Positions 1 to 6,889 of a stretch of DNA of 9,906 nucleotides are shown one piece after another. The notes under the pieces are model-generated. The model did no database searches, was not told where the DNA came from, and saw only the letters and a program-made list of their open reading frames with translations. A program made the translations under genes and the position numbers. The stretch is from assembly GCA_000403945.1 (NCBI GenBank), contig APFI01000341.1, positions 1-9,906 of the forward strand, given 5' to 3'. Each line of letters begins with the position of its first letter. Position 1 is the stretch's first letter. The stretch comes from Desulfovibrio sp. Dsv1 (lineage in GTDB: Bacteria; Desulfobacterota; Desulfovibrionia; Desulfovibrionales; Desulfovibrionaceae).

Positions 1-51
1 CTTGTTCATTTGGCATTTTCCATGATTTTACTCGGAAGAGTCATCAGGGAA

Positions 52-843
52 TCATGAAATGCCTTCTAGGCAGACGCCCGCAATACAAGAAATCGCAGCT
101 AGATTGCCGTTGCCTGAGGCGTTGGCTTCGGGCACGACTTCTTCCGCCACAACATAAATCATGGCCCCAGCGGTGAAGGAGAAGGCCACAGGCAAAACAG
201 CCCGGCGGTGATGTGCTCTGGCGGCCAGCGTGCCCGGCATCGCGCCCAGCGGGGCGGTGAGGCCGGAGAGCATGCCGCAAAAACAGGACTTGCGCGCGGA
301 AAAGCCCTCGGAAAGCAGAGCGGCGGAAACCACCAGCCCCTCGGACACGTTGTGCAGCATGATGGAAAAGGTCAGCACCAAGGCCGTGGTCGGGCCAGCG
401 CCCATGCCCAAGGCGGCCATGCTTTCGGCTCCGGCTGCGCCGATGGCCAGGCCCTCCGGGATGTGGGGTGAAGGGTCGTGGCTGCAACCAACAGAATGCT
501 GCGCCGCCAGCTGGTGGAAAGGCCTTCGGTCGTATTCTGCAACATATGGATGTGCGACAGTACGCGGTCCAGACACCAAAGAAAGGCCGCACCCAGCAGC
601 AGGCCCGCCACAATGGGCAGGAAAGTCAAGTGTTCCAGATGGAGGGCAAGTTCCAGAGCGGGCTGCAGCATGCCGAAAAAGGCTGCGGCCAGCATCATGC
701 CCCGGCCCCGCCCAGCAGACAGTCCATGGTCCGGCGCAAGAATTCGCGGCGGGTGAAAATGAGCGCCGCGCCGAAGCTCACGGAAAGCTAAGGGAACAAA
801 CTGGCCGCCAAGGCATGAAAACGGGATGAAAGGCAATACCCAT
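52..843 (-). pseudogene. Decayed ZIP-family (GufA/ZupT-like) metal transporter
   Basis: ZIP proteins are inner-membrane transporters that import zinc and other divalent metals. Pieces of one such protein run continuously through three reading frames. From the N-terminus they are HALAASLF, a stop, LSVSFGAALIFTRR, MMLAAAFFGMLQPALELAL, WRRSILLVAATTLH, then HIPEGLAIGAA and HNVSEGLVVSAAL. The last two are the metal-binding helices IV and V; helix V has Ser where Pro is usual. Lesions seen: a frameshift near 814-821, an in-frame TAG at 788-790 where the family usually has Trp (LFTWL), a frameshift near 698-706 in a G/C run, and another near 463-472 just before HIPEG. The ATG at 841-843 has AAGGG seven bases upstream. 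The 264-codon span equals a full-length family member, so the gene is broken in place rather than truncated. The extreme C-terminus also looks altered. Sequencing error could explain one lesion, hardly all four. Confidence 0.82.
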
Positions 844-917
844 AGTCGTGCCCTTTGCCTTGCAAAACGCGGCATCGTCTTGGGGACGCCGCTGCGCGGT
901 TCAGACTGTGCGTTTTT

Positions 918-1529
918 TCAGGCCAGATCCTGCCTGTATTGAAGGGATTGGCGAAGGGTTTCTTTGTCCATGTACTTGACCTCCGCGCCTAAGGGGATGC
1001 CCTGGGCCAGACGGGAGACGCGGATGTGGGGAAAACGCTTGCGCGTCATCTGGCGGATGAAGGATGCCGTATTTTCCGCTTCCAAAGTGGCACCCAAGGC
1101 CAGAATCAGTTCCGTCACCTCGCCCTCGTCCAGTCGCCGCGTCAGCCTGTCCAGATCCAGACTTCCCGAGTCCATGAGTTTCAGGGATGCCAGCAGGTCG
1201 CCCAGAATCATGTACTGACCCCGGTAAAAGCCGCCCTCATCTAGGATCAGCATACTGTCCCATTCGGTGACCAGACAGAGCGTGTCGCGCGTCCGTCCAG
1301 CGTCTGCGCACACAGGGCAGGGGTCTGTGGAGGACAGTCCGCCGCAACGCGAGCAGAGGTGCAGATTGTTGCGCAGGTCGTGGATGCCCCGGCCCAAGCG
1401 GCGAGTTTCGGCCTCCGGCCATTTGAGCAGAGTCATGGCCGCGCGCATGGCCGATTTGGGCCCCAGACCCGGCAGACGGGCGAGCTGTTCCACCAAAGCC
1501 TTGAGCGGTTCGGGAATGCGGTCGTGCAT
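918..1529 (-). CDS. recR: Recombination mediator protein RecR
   Basis: RecR works with RecO (and RecF) to load RecA on gapped single-stranded DNA during recombinational repair, acting in the cytoplasm as a ring-shaped clamp. The 203-residue product has the normal family length (about 200). It shows a helix-hairpin-helix motif LPGLGPKSA at residues 19-27, a four-cysteine zinc finger at C59, C62, C71 and C74, and a Toprim domain from about residue 82 (LCLVTEWDSMLILD) to about 180. The start follows the ybaB stop by only 7 bp, and no Shine-Dalgarno is visible in the ACCGCCC that precedes the ATG, so translation probably depends on coupling to ybaB. The dnaX-ybaB-recR order is a widely conserved operon. 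Downstream the transcript would run toward the broken ZIP gene. Confidence 0.97.
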   Translation of the reverse strand: MHDRIPEPLKALVEQLARLPGLGPKSAMRAAMTLLKWPEAETRRLGRGIHDLRNNLHLCSRCGGLSSTDPCPVCADAGRTRDTLCLVTEWDSMLILDEGGFYRGQYMILGDLLASLKLMDSGSLDLDRLTRRLDEGEVTELILALGATLEAENTASFIRQMTRKRFPHIRVSRLAQGIPLGAEVKYMDKETLRQSLQYRQDLA

Positions 1530-1536
1530 GGGCGGT

Positions 1537-1848
1537 CTAGAATACGCCGGGCAACTTGATGCCGCCGGAAATATTGTTCATTTCGCGTTCCATGGTCTCA
1601 CGGGCGATGCGCCCGGCCTCGTTGACGGCGGCCAGAATCAGGTCCTGCAGCATTTCCACGTCGCCGCCCTCAAGGGTTTTGGGGTCGATGGTCAGCTTGC
1701 GCAGCTCCTGCTTGCCGGAAACTTCGGCCTTGACCATGCCGCCTCCGCTGGCCGCTTCATACGAGCGCTCGGCCATTTCCTGCTGGAGTTTGGTCAGTTT
1801 GCTCTGCATGACCTGCGCTTGACGCAGGATGTCGTTCATATTTCGCAT
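1537..1848 (-). CDS. ybaB: YbaB/EbfC family nucleoid-associated protein
   Basis: Members of this family are small dimeric DNA-binding proteins that coat the nucleoid; their exact role beside dnaX and recR is still unclear. The 103-residue product has the usual length and the typical layout: an N-terminal helix with MNDILRQAQVMQSKLTKLQQ, a glycine-rich turn (ASGGGMVKAEVSG), the strand-helix core with LTIDP and VEMLQDLILAAVNEA, and a C-terminal tail ending ISGGIKLPGVF. The ATG is preceded by GAGGAGA with about five bases of spacing, a strong ribosome binding site, and lies 17 bp after the dnaX stop. It is almost certainly co-transcribed with dnaX and recR. Confidence 0.96.
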   Translation of the reverse strand: MRNMNDILRQAQVMQSKLTKLQQEMAERSYEAASGGGMVKAEVSGKQELRKLTIDPKTLEGGDVEMLQDLILAAVNEAGRIARETMEREMNNISGGIKLPGVF

Positions 1849-1865
1849 GGTTGTCTCCTCGGGAC

Positions 1866-3665
1866 CTATTTGATTTCCGTACAGTGGATAATGGAGGCTT
1901 GGAGCACCTCCAGACAGGGTTGCAACTCCGGCTTTTTGCTGAACTCCTCAATGAGCTCGGCCTTGCCGCGCGGCGGGCGCGGATCGATGAGTTCCAGGCG
2001 CGCCGCGCCGGCGCCGAAAGCCGCCAACGCCGCTTCCAGCGTGTCACGCTGTTTCTCCAACTGATGGAGCAGGGTCTGGGCCTTGGGCGTCAGGCACAGC
2101 TGATCCTCCCGCCAGTCCACACCCAAGCCCCGCAACAGATGCGGCTGCGGCGCGGGTCGTCCGGCGGCATGTTCGGCCGCGCAAAATTTGCAAAAGGCCT
2201 GCCAGTCTCGCTGGAAACCGGGATGTGCGGTCTGTCCGGCGTCCGCTTCCGCATCCGTTACGGCGGGCGGGACAGCCGATTTGGAAGCCGCCGCCGGGGC
2301 GGGATCAGGCTCCTGTTCGACTTTCGCTTCCGGCGCGGCTTCCTTTTTCGGAGCGTGTCCCCGGGGGATCGGGCTCTGCGCGGGCTGCGACGGCGGCGCG
2401 TCATGCGCCGGAGGCGTGGCGGGTCGTGGGGCGGCATGCGCAAAAAAATTCCGGGCCTCGGGCACGGCCCGCCCGCCTGAAGCGGACATCCGGTCCTGCG
2501 GATCCTGCGTATTCGGGACCGTAGGCGGAACATGCGACGCTTCCTGTTCCGGCAGATGTTCCAACGGCAGCAGCTGGGGCAGCAGGGCCAGATTGAGCAA
2601 CAGCAGCTCCAGAGCCGCCGCCGGTTCCGGACTCTGGACAATGCCGCGCTGGGCATCCAGGGTCATTTGCCAAGCCGCGTGCAGATGTCCGGCGGAAAAA
2701 CGCGGAGCTAGGGTTTGCTGGAAGGCGGCCTCGTCGGCGGGCAGATGCAGGCTGGGCAGCACGGCGGCCCCGCCCTGGCGCAACAGAAAAAGATTGCGCA
2801 GGTTGCCCGCCAGCTCGCGCACAAAAAAGCCGATGTCCACGCCCTGCTGGAGAATCTGGCGGGAAAGGTTGGCCACGGCGGCGCAGTCGCGCCCGTACAG
2901 GGCATCGAAGAGGCGGCCGAACAGCTCCTGCCCGGCCAAGCCCAGCACTTTGCGGGTCATGGCTGTGGTCAGGCTCGCGTCACCCAGAGCCATGACCTGA
3001 TCCAGCAGGGACATGCCATCGCGCACGCTGCCCGCAGCCCGCCGGGCCAGCAGACGCACCGCGCCTTCCTCGAATTCCATTTTTTCCTTGCTCAGCACAG
3101 CGCTGAGGTGGTCGGTCAGAGCGTCCTCGCTCAAATGGCGGAAGACGAAGTGCTGGCAGCGGCTAACGATGGTCACCGGGAATTTGTGCGCCTCGGTGGT
3201 AGCGAAGATGAAGACCACGCGTTCCGGCGGTTCCTCCAACGTCTTAAGCAGAGCGTTGAAGGCGTTGCGGGTGAGCATGTGGGCTTCGTCGATGATGAAA
3301 ATCTTGTAGCGGCCTTCCATGGGCGCGTAGCCGATGGTTTCGCGCAGCGAGCGGGCGTCTTCCACGCTATTGTTGGAAGCTCCGTCGATCTCGGTGACGT
3401 CCACATGCGCGCCCTGAATGATCTTGCGGCACTGGGCGCACTCGTTGCAGGGCTCGGGGCCGGGCGCGTGCTCGCAGTTGAGGGCCTTGGCGAAGATGCG
3501 GGCGATGGTGGTCTTGCCCACGCCGCGCGTGCCGCTCAGCAAATAGGCGGCGGCGGGGCGGTCCTCGGCGGCGGCGCGGGACAGCACGGCCTTGACCATG
3601 CCCTGTCCCGCCACTTGGGCGAAAGTCTGGGGGCGGTATCGCGCCGCGAGAGAAAAATGCTTCAT
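1866..3665 (-). CDS. dnaX: DNA polymerase III subunit tau (and probably gamma)
   Basis: DnaX is the ATPase of the clamp loader, which opens the sliding clamp on primed DNA; the long tau form also holds the polymerase and helicase at the fork. The product has 599 residues from the chosen ATG. Visible are Walker A GTRGVGKTT (45-53), zinc-binding C64, C73, C76 and C79, Walker B IFIIDE (122-127), the SRC motif (168-170) and sensor 2 GSVRDG (R215). The oligomerisation domain extends to about residue 370, a Pro/Ala-rich linker to about 470, and the tau-specific C-terminal domain follows. The reading frame opens 19 codons earlier at a GTG, but MKHFSLAARYRPQTF matches the family N-terminus, so the ATG at 3663-3665 was preferred; its ribosome binding site (AGG) is weak. 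ilvE ends 87 bp upstream with no terminator between. A T7 tract at codons 406-408 may produce a gamma form (separate entry). Confidence 0.96.
   Translation of the reverse strand: MKHFSLAARYRPQTFAQVAGQGMVKAVLSRAAAEDRPAAAYLLSGTRGVGKTTIARIFAKALNCEHAPGPEPCNECAQCRKIIQGAHVDVTEIDGASNNSVEDARSLRETIGYAPMEGRYKIFIIDEAHMLTRNAFNALLKTLEEPPERVVFIFATTEAHKFPVTIVSRCQHFVFRHLSEDALTDHLSAVLSKEKMEFEEGAVRLLARRAAGSVRDGMSLLDQVMALGDASLTTAMTRKVLGLAGQELFGRLFDALYGRDCAAVANLSRQILQQGVDIGFFVRELAGNLRNLFLLRQGGAAVLPSLHLPADEAAFQQTLAPRFSAGHLHAAWQMTLDAQRGIVQSPEPAAALELLLLNLALLPQLLPLEHLPEQEASHVPPTVPNTQDPQDRMSASGGRAVPEARNFFAHAAPRPATPPAHDAPPSQPAQSPIPRGHAPKKEAAPEAKVEQEPDPAPAAASKSAVPPAVTDAEADAGQTAHPGFQRDWQAFCKFCAAEHAAGRPAPQPHLLRGLGVDWREDQLCLTPKAQTLLHQLEKQRDTLEAALAAFGAGAARLELIDPRPPRGKAELIEEFSKKPELQPCLEVLQASIIHCTEIK
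2401..2448 (-). promoter_or_regulatory. Candidate dnaX slippage site and -1 frame gamma-like tail
   Basis: In the tau reading frame, codons 406-408 read AAT TTT TTT, so the sequence forms a T TTT TTT heptamer in the exact phase used for -1 slippage (bases 2442-2448). After a -1 shift, translation adds 13 residues (CACRPTTRHASGA) and ends at TGA, 2401-2403. The result is a 421-residue protein lacking the tau C-terminal domain. E. coli gamma is 431 residues and arises by -1 frameshifting in the equivalent place. A GAGG lies seven bases upstream of the tract, and a GCCG/CGGC stem with a 21-nt loop begins six bases downstream; both resemble stimulators but are short in GC-rich DNA. RNA polymerase slippage on seven T residues, as described for Thermus dnaX, would give the same kind of product. 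The site is seen; the activity is inferred. Confidence 0.55.
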
Positions 3666-3752
3666 GCGGGCCTGTCGTTCTTCAGACGCGACCGGGCGAT
3701 GCGAGTCGCCGCGTCCGGCCACGCCTGAAAGCTGGGGAACAGTTTTTATTCG

Positions 3753-4673
3753 TTATACAGTGTAGTGGTGCAGCCAGCCCGCATACTTGGAATTCTCGCC
3801 CTTGGCCATCTTGAAGAATTCCTTTTGCAAGTGCTTGGTCACCGGGCCGGCATGCCCCGCGCCGATCTGGCGGCGATCCAGTTCGCGGATGGGCGTGAGT
3901 TCCGCCGCCGTGCCGGTGAAGAAGGCTTCGTCGGCGATGTAGAACTCGTCGCGGGTGAACTGCTGCTCTTCCACCGTGTAGCCCAGATCGTGGGCCAGCG
4001 CCACGATGGACTTGCGGGTGATGCCGCCCAGAATGGAGGTCAGGGGCGTGGTTTTGATGACCCCGTCGCGCACGATGAAAATATTTTCGCCCGTGGCTTC
4101 GGAGACAAAGCCGTTGGTGTCCAGCATGACGGCTTCGTCAAAACCTTCTTCCTTGGCTTCGATCTTGGCCAGAATGGAATTAATGTAGTTGCCCGAGGCT
4201 TTGGCTTTGGACATGCAGGTATTCACATGGCTGCGCGCGAAGGTGCTGGTTTTGACGCAGATGCCTTTTTCCAGGGCTTCTGCACCGAGATACGCGCCCC
4301 AAGACCATACCGCGATGATGGTCTGCACGGGATTGTTGCCGGGGTAGACGCCCATTTCGCCGTGACCTATAAAGGAGAGTGGGCGGATGTAGCCCTCGGG
4401 CAGCTTGTTGGCCTTGAGGGTTTCAATGCAGGCTTCACCCAGCTGGCCGGCGCTGTAGGGCAGCTCCATGCGCAGGATCTTGGCGGAGTTGAGCATACGC
4501 TTGCAGTGGTCCTCCAGGCGGAAGACGGCAGAAGTGCCATCCGCGCAGGCGTAGGCCCGAATGCCTTCAAAAATGGCGCTGCCGTAGTGCAGGGCGTGGG
4601 TAAGCACATGAACTTGGGCCTGATCCCAAGGAACCATTTTCCCGTCAAACCAAATGAACTTCATTGTTTGCAT
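3753..4673 (-). CDS. ilvE: Branched-chain amino acid aminotransferase
   Basis: This PLP enzyme performs the last step of valine, leucine and isoleucine synthesis, moving the amino group between glutamate and the branched-chain 2-oxo acids, in the cytoplasm. The 306-residue product has the normal length for fold-type IV aminotransferases. It shows HALHYGSAIFEGIRAY (26-41), the PLP lysine K158 in SKAKASGNYINS, and the cofactor-binding region FVSEATGENIFIV with E192, equivalent to E. coli Glu193. TGTAAELTPI near residues 254-263 is the conserved phosphate/substrate region. The M1 start is favoured over M4 because AGG lies six bases before it. A sigma70-like promoter lies about 80 bp upstream, and dnaX follows after 87 bp in the same direction, so ilvE may be the first gene of the ilvE-dnaX-ybaB-recR transcript. 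D-amino acid transaminase or ADC lyase relatives are less likely given the length and motifs. Confidence 0.95.
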   Translation of the reverse strand: MQTMKFIWFDGKMVPWDQAQVHVLTHALHYGSAIFEGIRAYACADGTSAVFRLEDHCKRMLNSAKILRMELPYSAGQLGEACIETLKANKLPEGYIRPLSFIGHGEMGVYPGNNPVQTIIAVWSWGAYLGAEALEKGICVKTSTFARSHVNTCMSKAKASGNYINSILAKIEAKEEGFDEAVMLDTNGFVSEATGENIFIVRDGVIKTTPLTSILGGITRKSIVALAHDLGYTVEEQQFTRDEFYIADEAFFTGTAAELTPIRELDRRQIGAGHAGPVTKHLQKEFFKMAKGENSKYAGWLHHYTV

Positions 4674-4753
4674 GGCTAACCTCGTAAAGAGCCGCTGTGT
4701 GGAGCGCTATGCCGTGGCCGGTCCGTTTGTCCGTGTGGCCGCGCAAGAGAAAG

Positions 4754-4782
4754 AATTTACTGAAAAGCGACACTCATGGCAA
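4754..4782 (-). promoter_or_regulatory. Sigma70-like promoter for ilvE
   Basis: Reading leftward, TTGCCA (4777-4782) matches the -35 consensus in five of six bases. TAAATT (4754-4759) matches the -10 consensus in four of six, with an ideal 17-bp spacer. The predicted transcript would begin about 70 bp before the ilvE ATG. It lies just inside the large inverted repeat at 4811-4865, which would shield it from upstream transcription. Confidence 0.5.
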
Positions 4783-4810
4783 GAGCTGTAGGCGGAGTCA
4801 TGCCAGACGC

Positions 4811-4865
4811 GTCTAATTAAAATAGGTACCCCCAGCTTTGCTGGGGGTACCTATTTTAATTAGAC
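4811..4865. terminator. Perfect 26-bp inverted repeat, likely bidirectional terminator
   Basis: Bases 4811-4836 and 4840-4865 are exact reverse complements around a TTT loop. The inner 12 bp are GC-rich (GGTACCCCCAGC). The outer part is an A-tract on one side and a T-tract (TATTTTAATTAG) on the other, so in either direction a GC-rich hairpin is followed by a U-rich run. That is the form of a bidirectional intrinsic terminator. It starts one base beyond the stop codon of the transposase remnant, so an alternative is two IS ends abutting tail to head, since IS inverted repeats would give the same palindrome. The symmetry is certain; the role is inferred. Confidence 0.7.
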
Positions 4866-4866
4866 T

Positions 4867-5264
4867 CTAGACCATCAAGTTTTTGTTCTTTGACACCAGA
4901 AGGTTGAGGCTGACGAGAAGCTGGGGTAGCGTCCGATATCGCCATTCACACTCCTTGAAATGGAGTTCGAAATTTCGCTTCATGCCATTAAATTTTGCCA
5001 GGCGACGTTTGTAAAGCTCCAGAACGCCTCGATGCCGTTGATATGAGCCGATTTTTCCGCAAGGTGTCTGGATTTGCTGATGCGAAAATACTTGTCGCGC
5101 CCAACGTCCACCAGTCCCCCGCAGCCCTTCCATCCGTCAGAATGGACAATGCTCCCGGGAGCCCCCCTATAAAGGCCTGAAGGGGCCGGGCCGGGCAGTC
5201 CTCGTGACCGGTTCGGCATAAATCGCACCATCACAACTGCTTTTTCGAAAAGGAAAAGGCCAAC
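4867..5264 (-). pseudogene. IS1595-family transposase remnant (C-terminal part)
   Basis: Two frames together give the C-terminal half of an IS1595/IS1016-type DDE transposase. SIVHSDGWKGCGGLVDVG carries the second catalytic Asp. HINGIEAFWSFT carries the catalytic Glu. KRRLAKFNG, followed by FELHFKECEWRYR, is the family's characteristic tail. The frame breaks by one base near 5006-5013, between FWSFT and KRRLAKF. A second break is likely near 5165-5175, because the upstream piece GAIYAEPVT lies in a third frame. The N-terminal zinc ribbon and the first catalytic Asp are not recognisable, and the left boundary (about 5264) is approximate. The copy cannot encode an active enzyme. It lies between mutM and ilvE and ends next to a perfect palindrome that might include its inverted repeat. 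Confidence 0.82.
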
Positions 5265-5316
5265 GCAGAAAAAAGCAATTTCCGCTGTACTGTCAAAAGA
5301 CCCGTGAGCTGGGCGC

Positions 5317-5350
5317 GACCCTTGTCCGACAGACAGGACAAGCGCGGGTC
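5317..5350. repeat. Hairpin between mutM and the transposase remnant
   Basis: CTTGTCC (5321-5327) and GGACAAG (5336-5342) form a perfect 7-bp stem with an 8-base loop. GACC and GGTC outside it can add four pairs across a small bulge. It lies about 60 bp after the mutM stop, where a transcription end would be expected, but no T-run follows directly on either strand. It may be a Rho-dependent or processed 3' end, or chance. The rest of 5265-5407 shows no gene. Confidence 0.35.
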
Positions 5351-5407
5351 CGGAGCTGAAGCTTTAGGGCATGCGGACGAAGGATGACGGGCGATTGCCG
5401 GGCGCGG

Positions 5408-6262
5408 CTACTTCTGACAGTGCGGGCAGAACACCGTGCCCCGGCCCGCCACGCGGATTTTTTTCAGGGGGCGGCCGCAACGGACGCATGCCGCGCCGCC
5501 CCGGCCATAGACCGCGAAACTGTTCTGGAACGCGCCCATATCGCCGTTGGCGTCGCGGTAATCGCGGATGGAGCTGCCGCACTGGGCGATGGAGCGCCGC
5601 AGTACGTCTTGGAGGGCCGCCAGCAGGCGGCGGATTTGGGCCGGGCTGAGCCCGTCGACTTTGCGGCGCGGGTCCAGACCCGCCTGAAAGAGCGATTCAT
5701 CAGCGTAGATATTGCCGATGCCGGCAATGACCTTCTGGTCCAGCAGCACGGCCTTGAGCGCCGCGCCCCGGTCCTTGAGCAGCGCCGCGAACGCCCGCGC
5801 GCCGATTTCCAGCGGTTCCGGCCCCAGCTCACGCCAGAAATCCCAAGCCTGCCGGATCTCCGGCGTGGCCACCAGCACTAGGCCGAAAGCCCGCGTGTCG
5901 TCGAAAAAGAGACGGTGGGCGTCGCCGTCCGGGGCGCGCAGATCAAAAATGCAACGGGTGTGTGGGCCGGGTGGCGTGCCCTGCGGCCAAGTCATCAGGC
6001 GTCCGGTCATGCGCAGATGCACGGCCAGCATGTCCGGGGCGGGTCCGCTCTCCGCCGCGCCGTCCGGCGGGGCCAGATGCAGCAGCAGCAATTTACCCCT
6101 GCGGCCCACGTCCGCGATGCGGCGGCCCGTCAGGGCGGCCAAGGGCAGGCTCAGAGGGTGCAGGGTGCTCGCCCGCAGGACTTCCGCGCCGCTCAGCACG
6201 CACTCTCGCACTTGGGGACGGAGGGTACGGGCGACAGTTTCAACTTCGGGCAATTCCGGCAT
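5408..6262 (-). CDS. mutM: Formamidopyrimidine-DNA glycosylase (Fpg)
   Basis: Fpg/MutM removes 8-oxoguanine and ring-opened purines from DNA and cuts the strand by beta,delta-elimination, guarding against oxidative mutation. The 284-residue product begins MPELPEVETV, with the catalytic proline and glutamate directly after Met. K57 (RRGKLLLLHL) is the conserved beta-loop lysine, GIGNIYADE (181-189) is the helix-two-turn-helix motif with N184, and the C-terminal zinc finger has C259, C262, C279 and C282 with the DNA-binding R274. The frame extends 26 codons upstream, but Pro must follow the initiator Met for catalysis, so the start at 6260-6262 is firm. The protein is slightly longer than E. 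coli Fpg (269), mostly through a Pro/Gly/Ala-rich loop around residues 70-85. It follows rimM by 91 bp in the same direction. The homologue Nei is excluded by the PELPEVE start and zinc finger pattern. Confidence 0.96.
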   Translation of the reverse strand: MPELPEVETVARTLRPQVRECVLSGAEVLRASTLHPLSLPLAALTGRRIADVGRRGKLLLLHLAPPDGAAESGPAPDMLAVHLRMTGRLMTWPQGTPPGPHTRCIFDLRAPDGDAHRLFFDDTRAFGLVLVATPEIRQAWDFWRELGPEPLEIGARAFAALLKDRGAALKAVLLDQKVIAGIGNIYADESLFQAGLDPRRKVDGLSPAQIRRLLAALQDVLRRSIAQCGSSIRDYRDANGDMGAFQNSFAVYGRGGAACVRCGRPLKKIRVAGRGTVFCPHCQK

Positions 6263-6353
6263 AACGGCATCCAAGCCTTTTTGCCGTTTGCCTTTCTTGC
6301 CGACGAACAATACGCATGAAGGTCGGGAACAAGACGGCAACGGGATGGCGGAA

Positions 6354-6875
6354 TCAGGTAAGATAAATTTCCAGCAGACCTTCCGGCGGATCGATAGTCA
6401 CCGACGGGGTGTCCAAGTCAAAGCCCACAATGAAACAGGGCTGGGCCGGGAAAAGGATTTCCCGCTCATCCGGCGCGGCAATGACCCAGATTTCCTGATC
6501 CGCCGGATATTCCACATGGTCGATACGGCCTAGGCGGCGGCCATCGGGCAGCAGCACATCGCAGCCCAGCAGGTCTCTCATATAGACCTCGTTCTCTTCC
6601 GGCTCAGGCAGGCTTTCGCGCGGCACTAGGAGCTTGCAGCCCCGCAGGGCCTCGGCCGTCGTGCGGTCCGCCACGCCCTCCAGCAGAAGCAGGGGACGGC
6701 CCTTGTGCCAGCGGCAGGCCAGCGCCCGAACGCGGCGGGGCGCTCCGTTCCCGGCCTGCAACCAGAGCGGCGCGTCCAAAAGCAAGGGGGAGTCCGCGTG
6801 CCAGTCAATGCAGATCTCCCCTTTAATGCCGTGGGGCCGCGCCAGCGTGCCCATATGAATCATCGTGTTCGCCAT
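6354..6875 (-). CDS. rimM: 16S rRNA processing protein RimM
   Basis: RimM binds ribosomal protein S19 and helps mature the head of the 30S subunit. The 173-residue product has the normal length. The N-terminal RimM domain begins MIHMGTLARPHGIKGEICI (the family's G-x2-x2-PHGIKGE signature) and runs to about residue 85. A PRC-barrel domain follows, from about 92 (ENEVYMRDLLGCDVLL) to the end, with the typical GRIDHVEYPADQEIWVI stretch. The start is placed at the first Met, 14 bp after the KH gene's stop. The ribosome binding site (CCGGATG) is weak, and Met5 or Met8 are possible alternatives. The position downstream of rpsP and a KH gene is the usual one, but the expected trmD partner does not follow. 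Confidence 0.95.
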   Translation of the reverse strand: MANTMIHMGTLARPHGIKGEICIDWHADSPLLLDAPLWLQAGNGAPRRVRALACRWHKGRPLLLLEGVADRTTAEALRGCKLLVPRESLPEPEENEVYMRDLLGCDVLLPDGRRLGRIDHVEYPADQEIWVIAAPDEREILFPAQPCFIVGFDLDTPSVTIDPPEGLLEIYLT

Positions 6876-6889
6876 GTAATCATCCGGCG

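Noticed and set aside
869..892. GCGGC/GCCGC stem after recR followed by GTTTT on the minus strand, a possible terminator
   Set aside because: The stem needs a three-base bulge and the T-run is only four bases, interrupted by G; too weak to call.
2823..2828. A second T-run (T6 on the minus strand) in dnaX at codons 280-281
   Set aside because: The preceding base is C, so no X XXY YYZ heptamer forms, and a shift there would cut the oligomerisation domain.
2715..3728. A 337-codon plus-strand open frame opposite dnaX
   Set aside because: It is antisense to the conserved ATPase domain, has low-complexity Gly/Ala/His-rich translation with no family resemblance, and is explained by GC-rich codon bias of dnaX.
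3765..4679. A 304-codon plus-strand open frame opposite ilvE
   Set aside because: It mirrors ilvE almost exactly, resembles no known protein, and has no ribosome binding site of note; ilvE has clear catalytic motifs.
6263..6340. 26-codon N-terminal extension of MutM
   Set aside because: The catalytic proline must follow the initiator Met, which only the internal start MPELPEVE provides.
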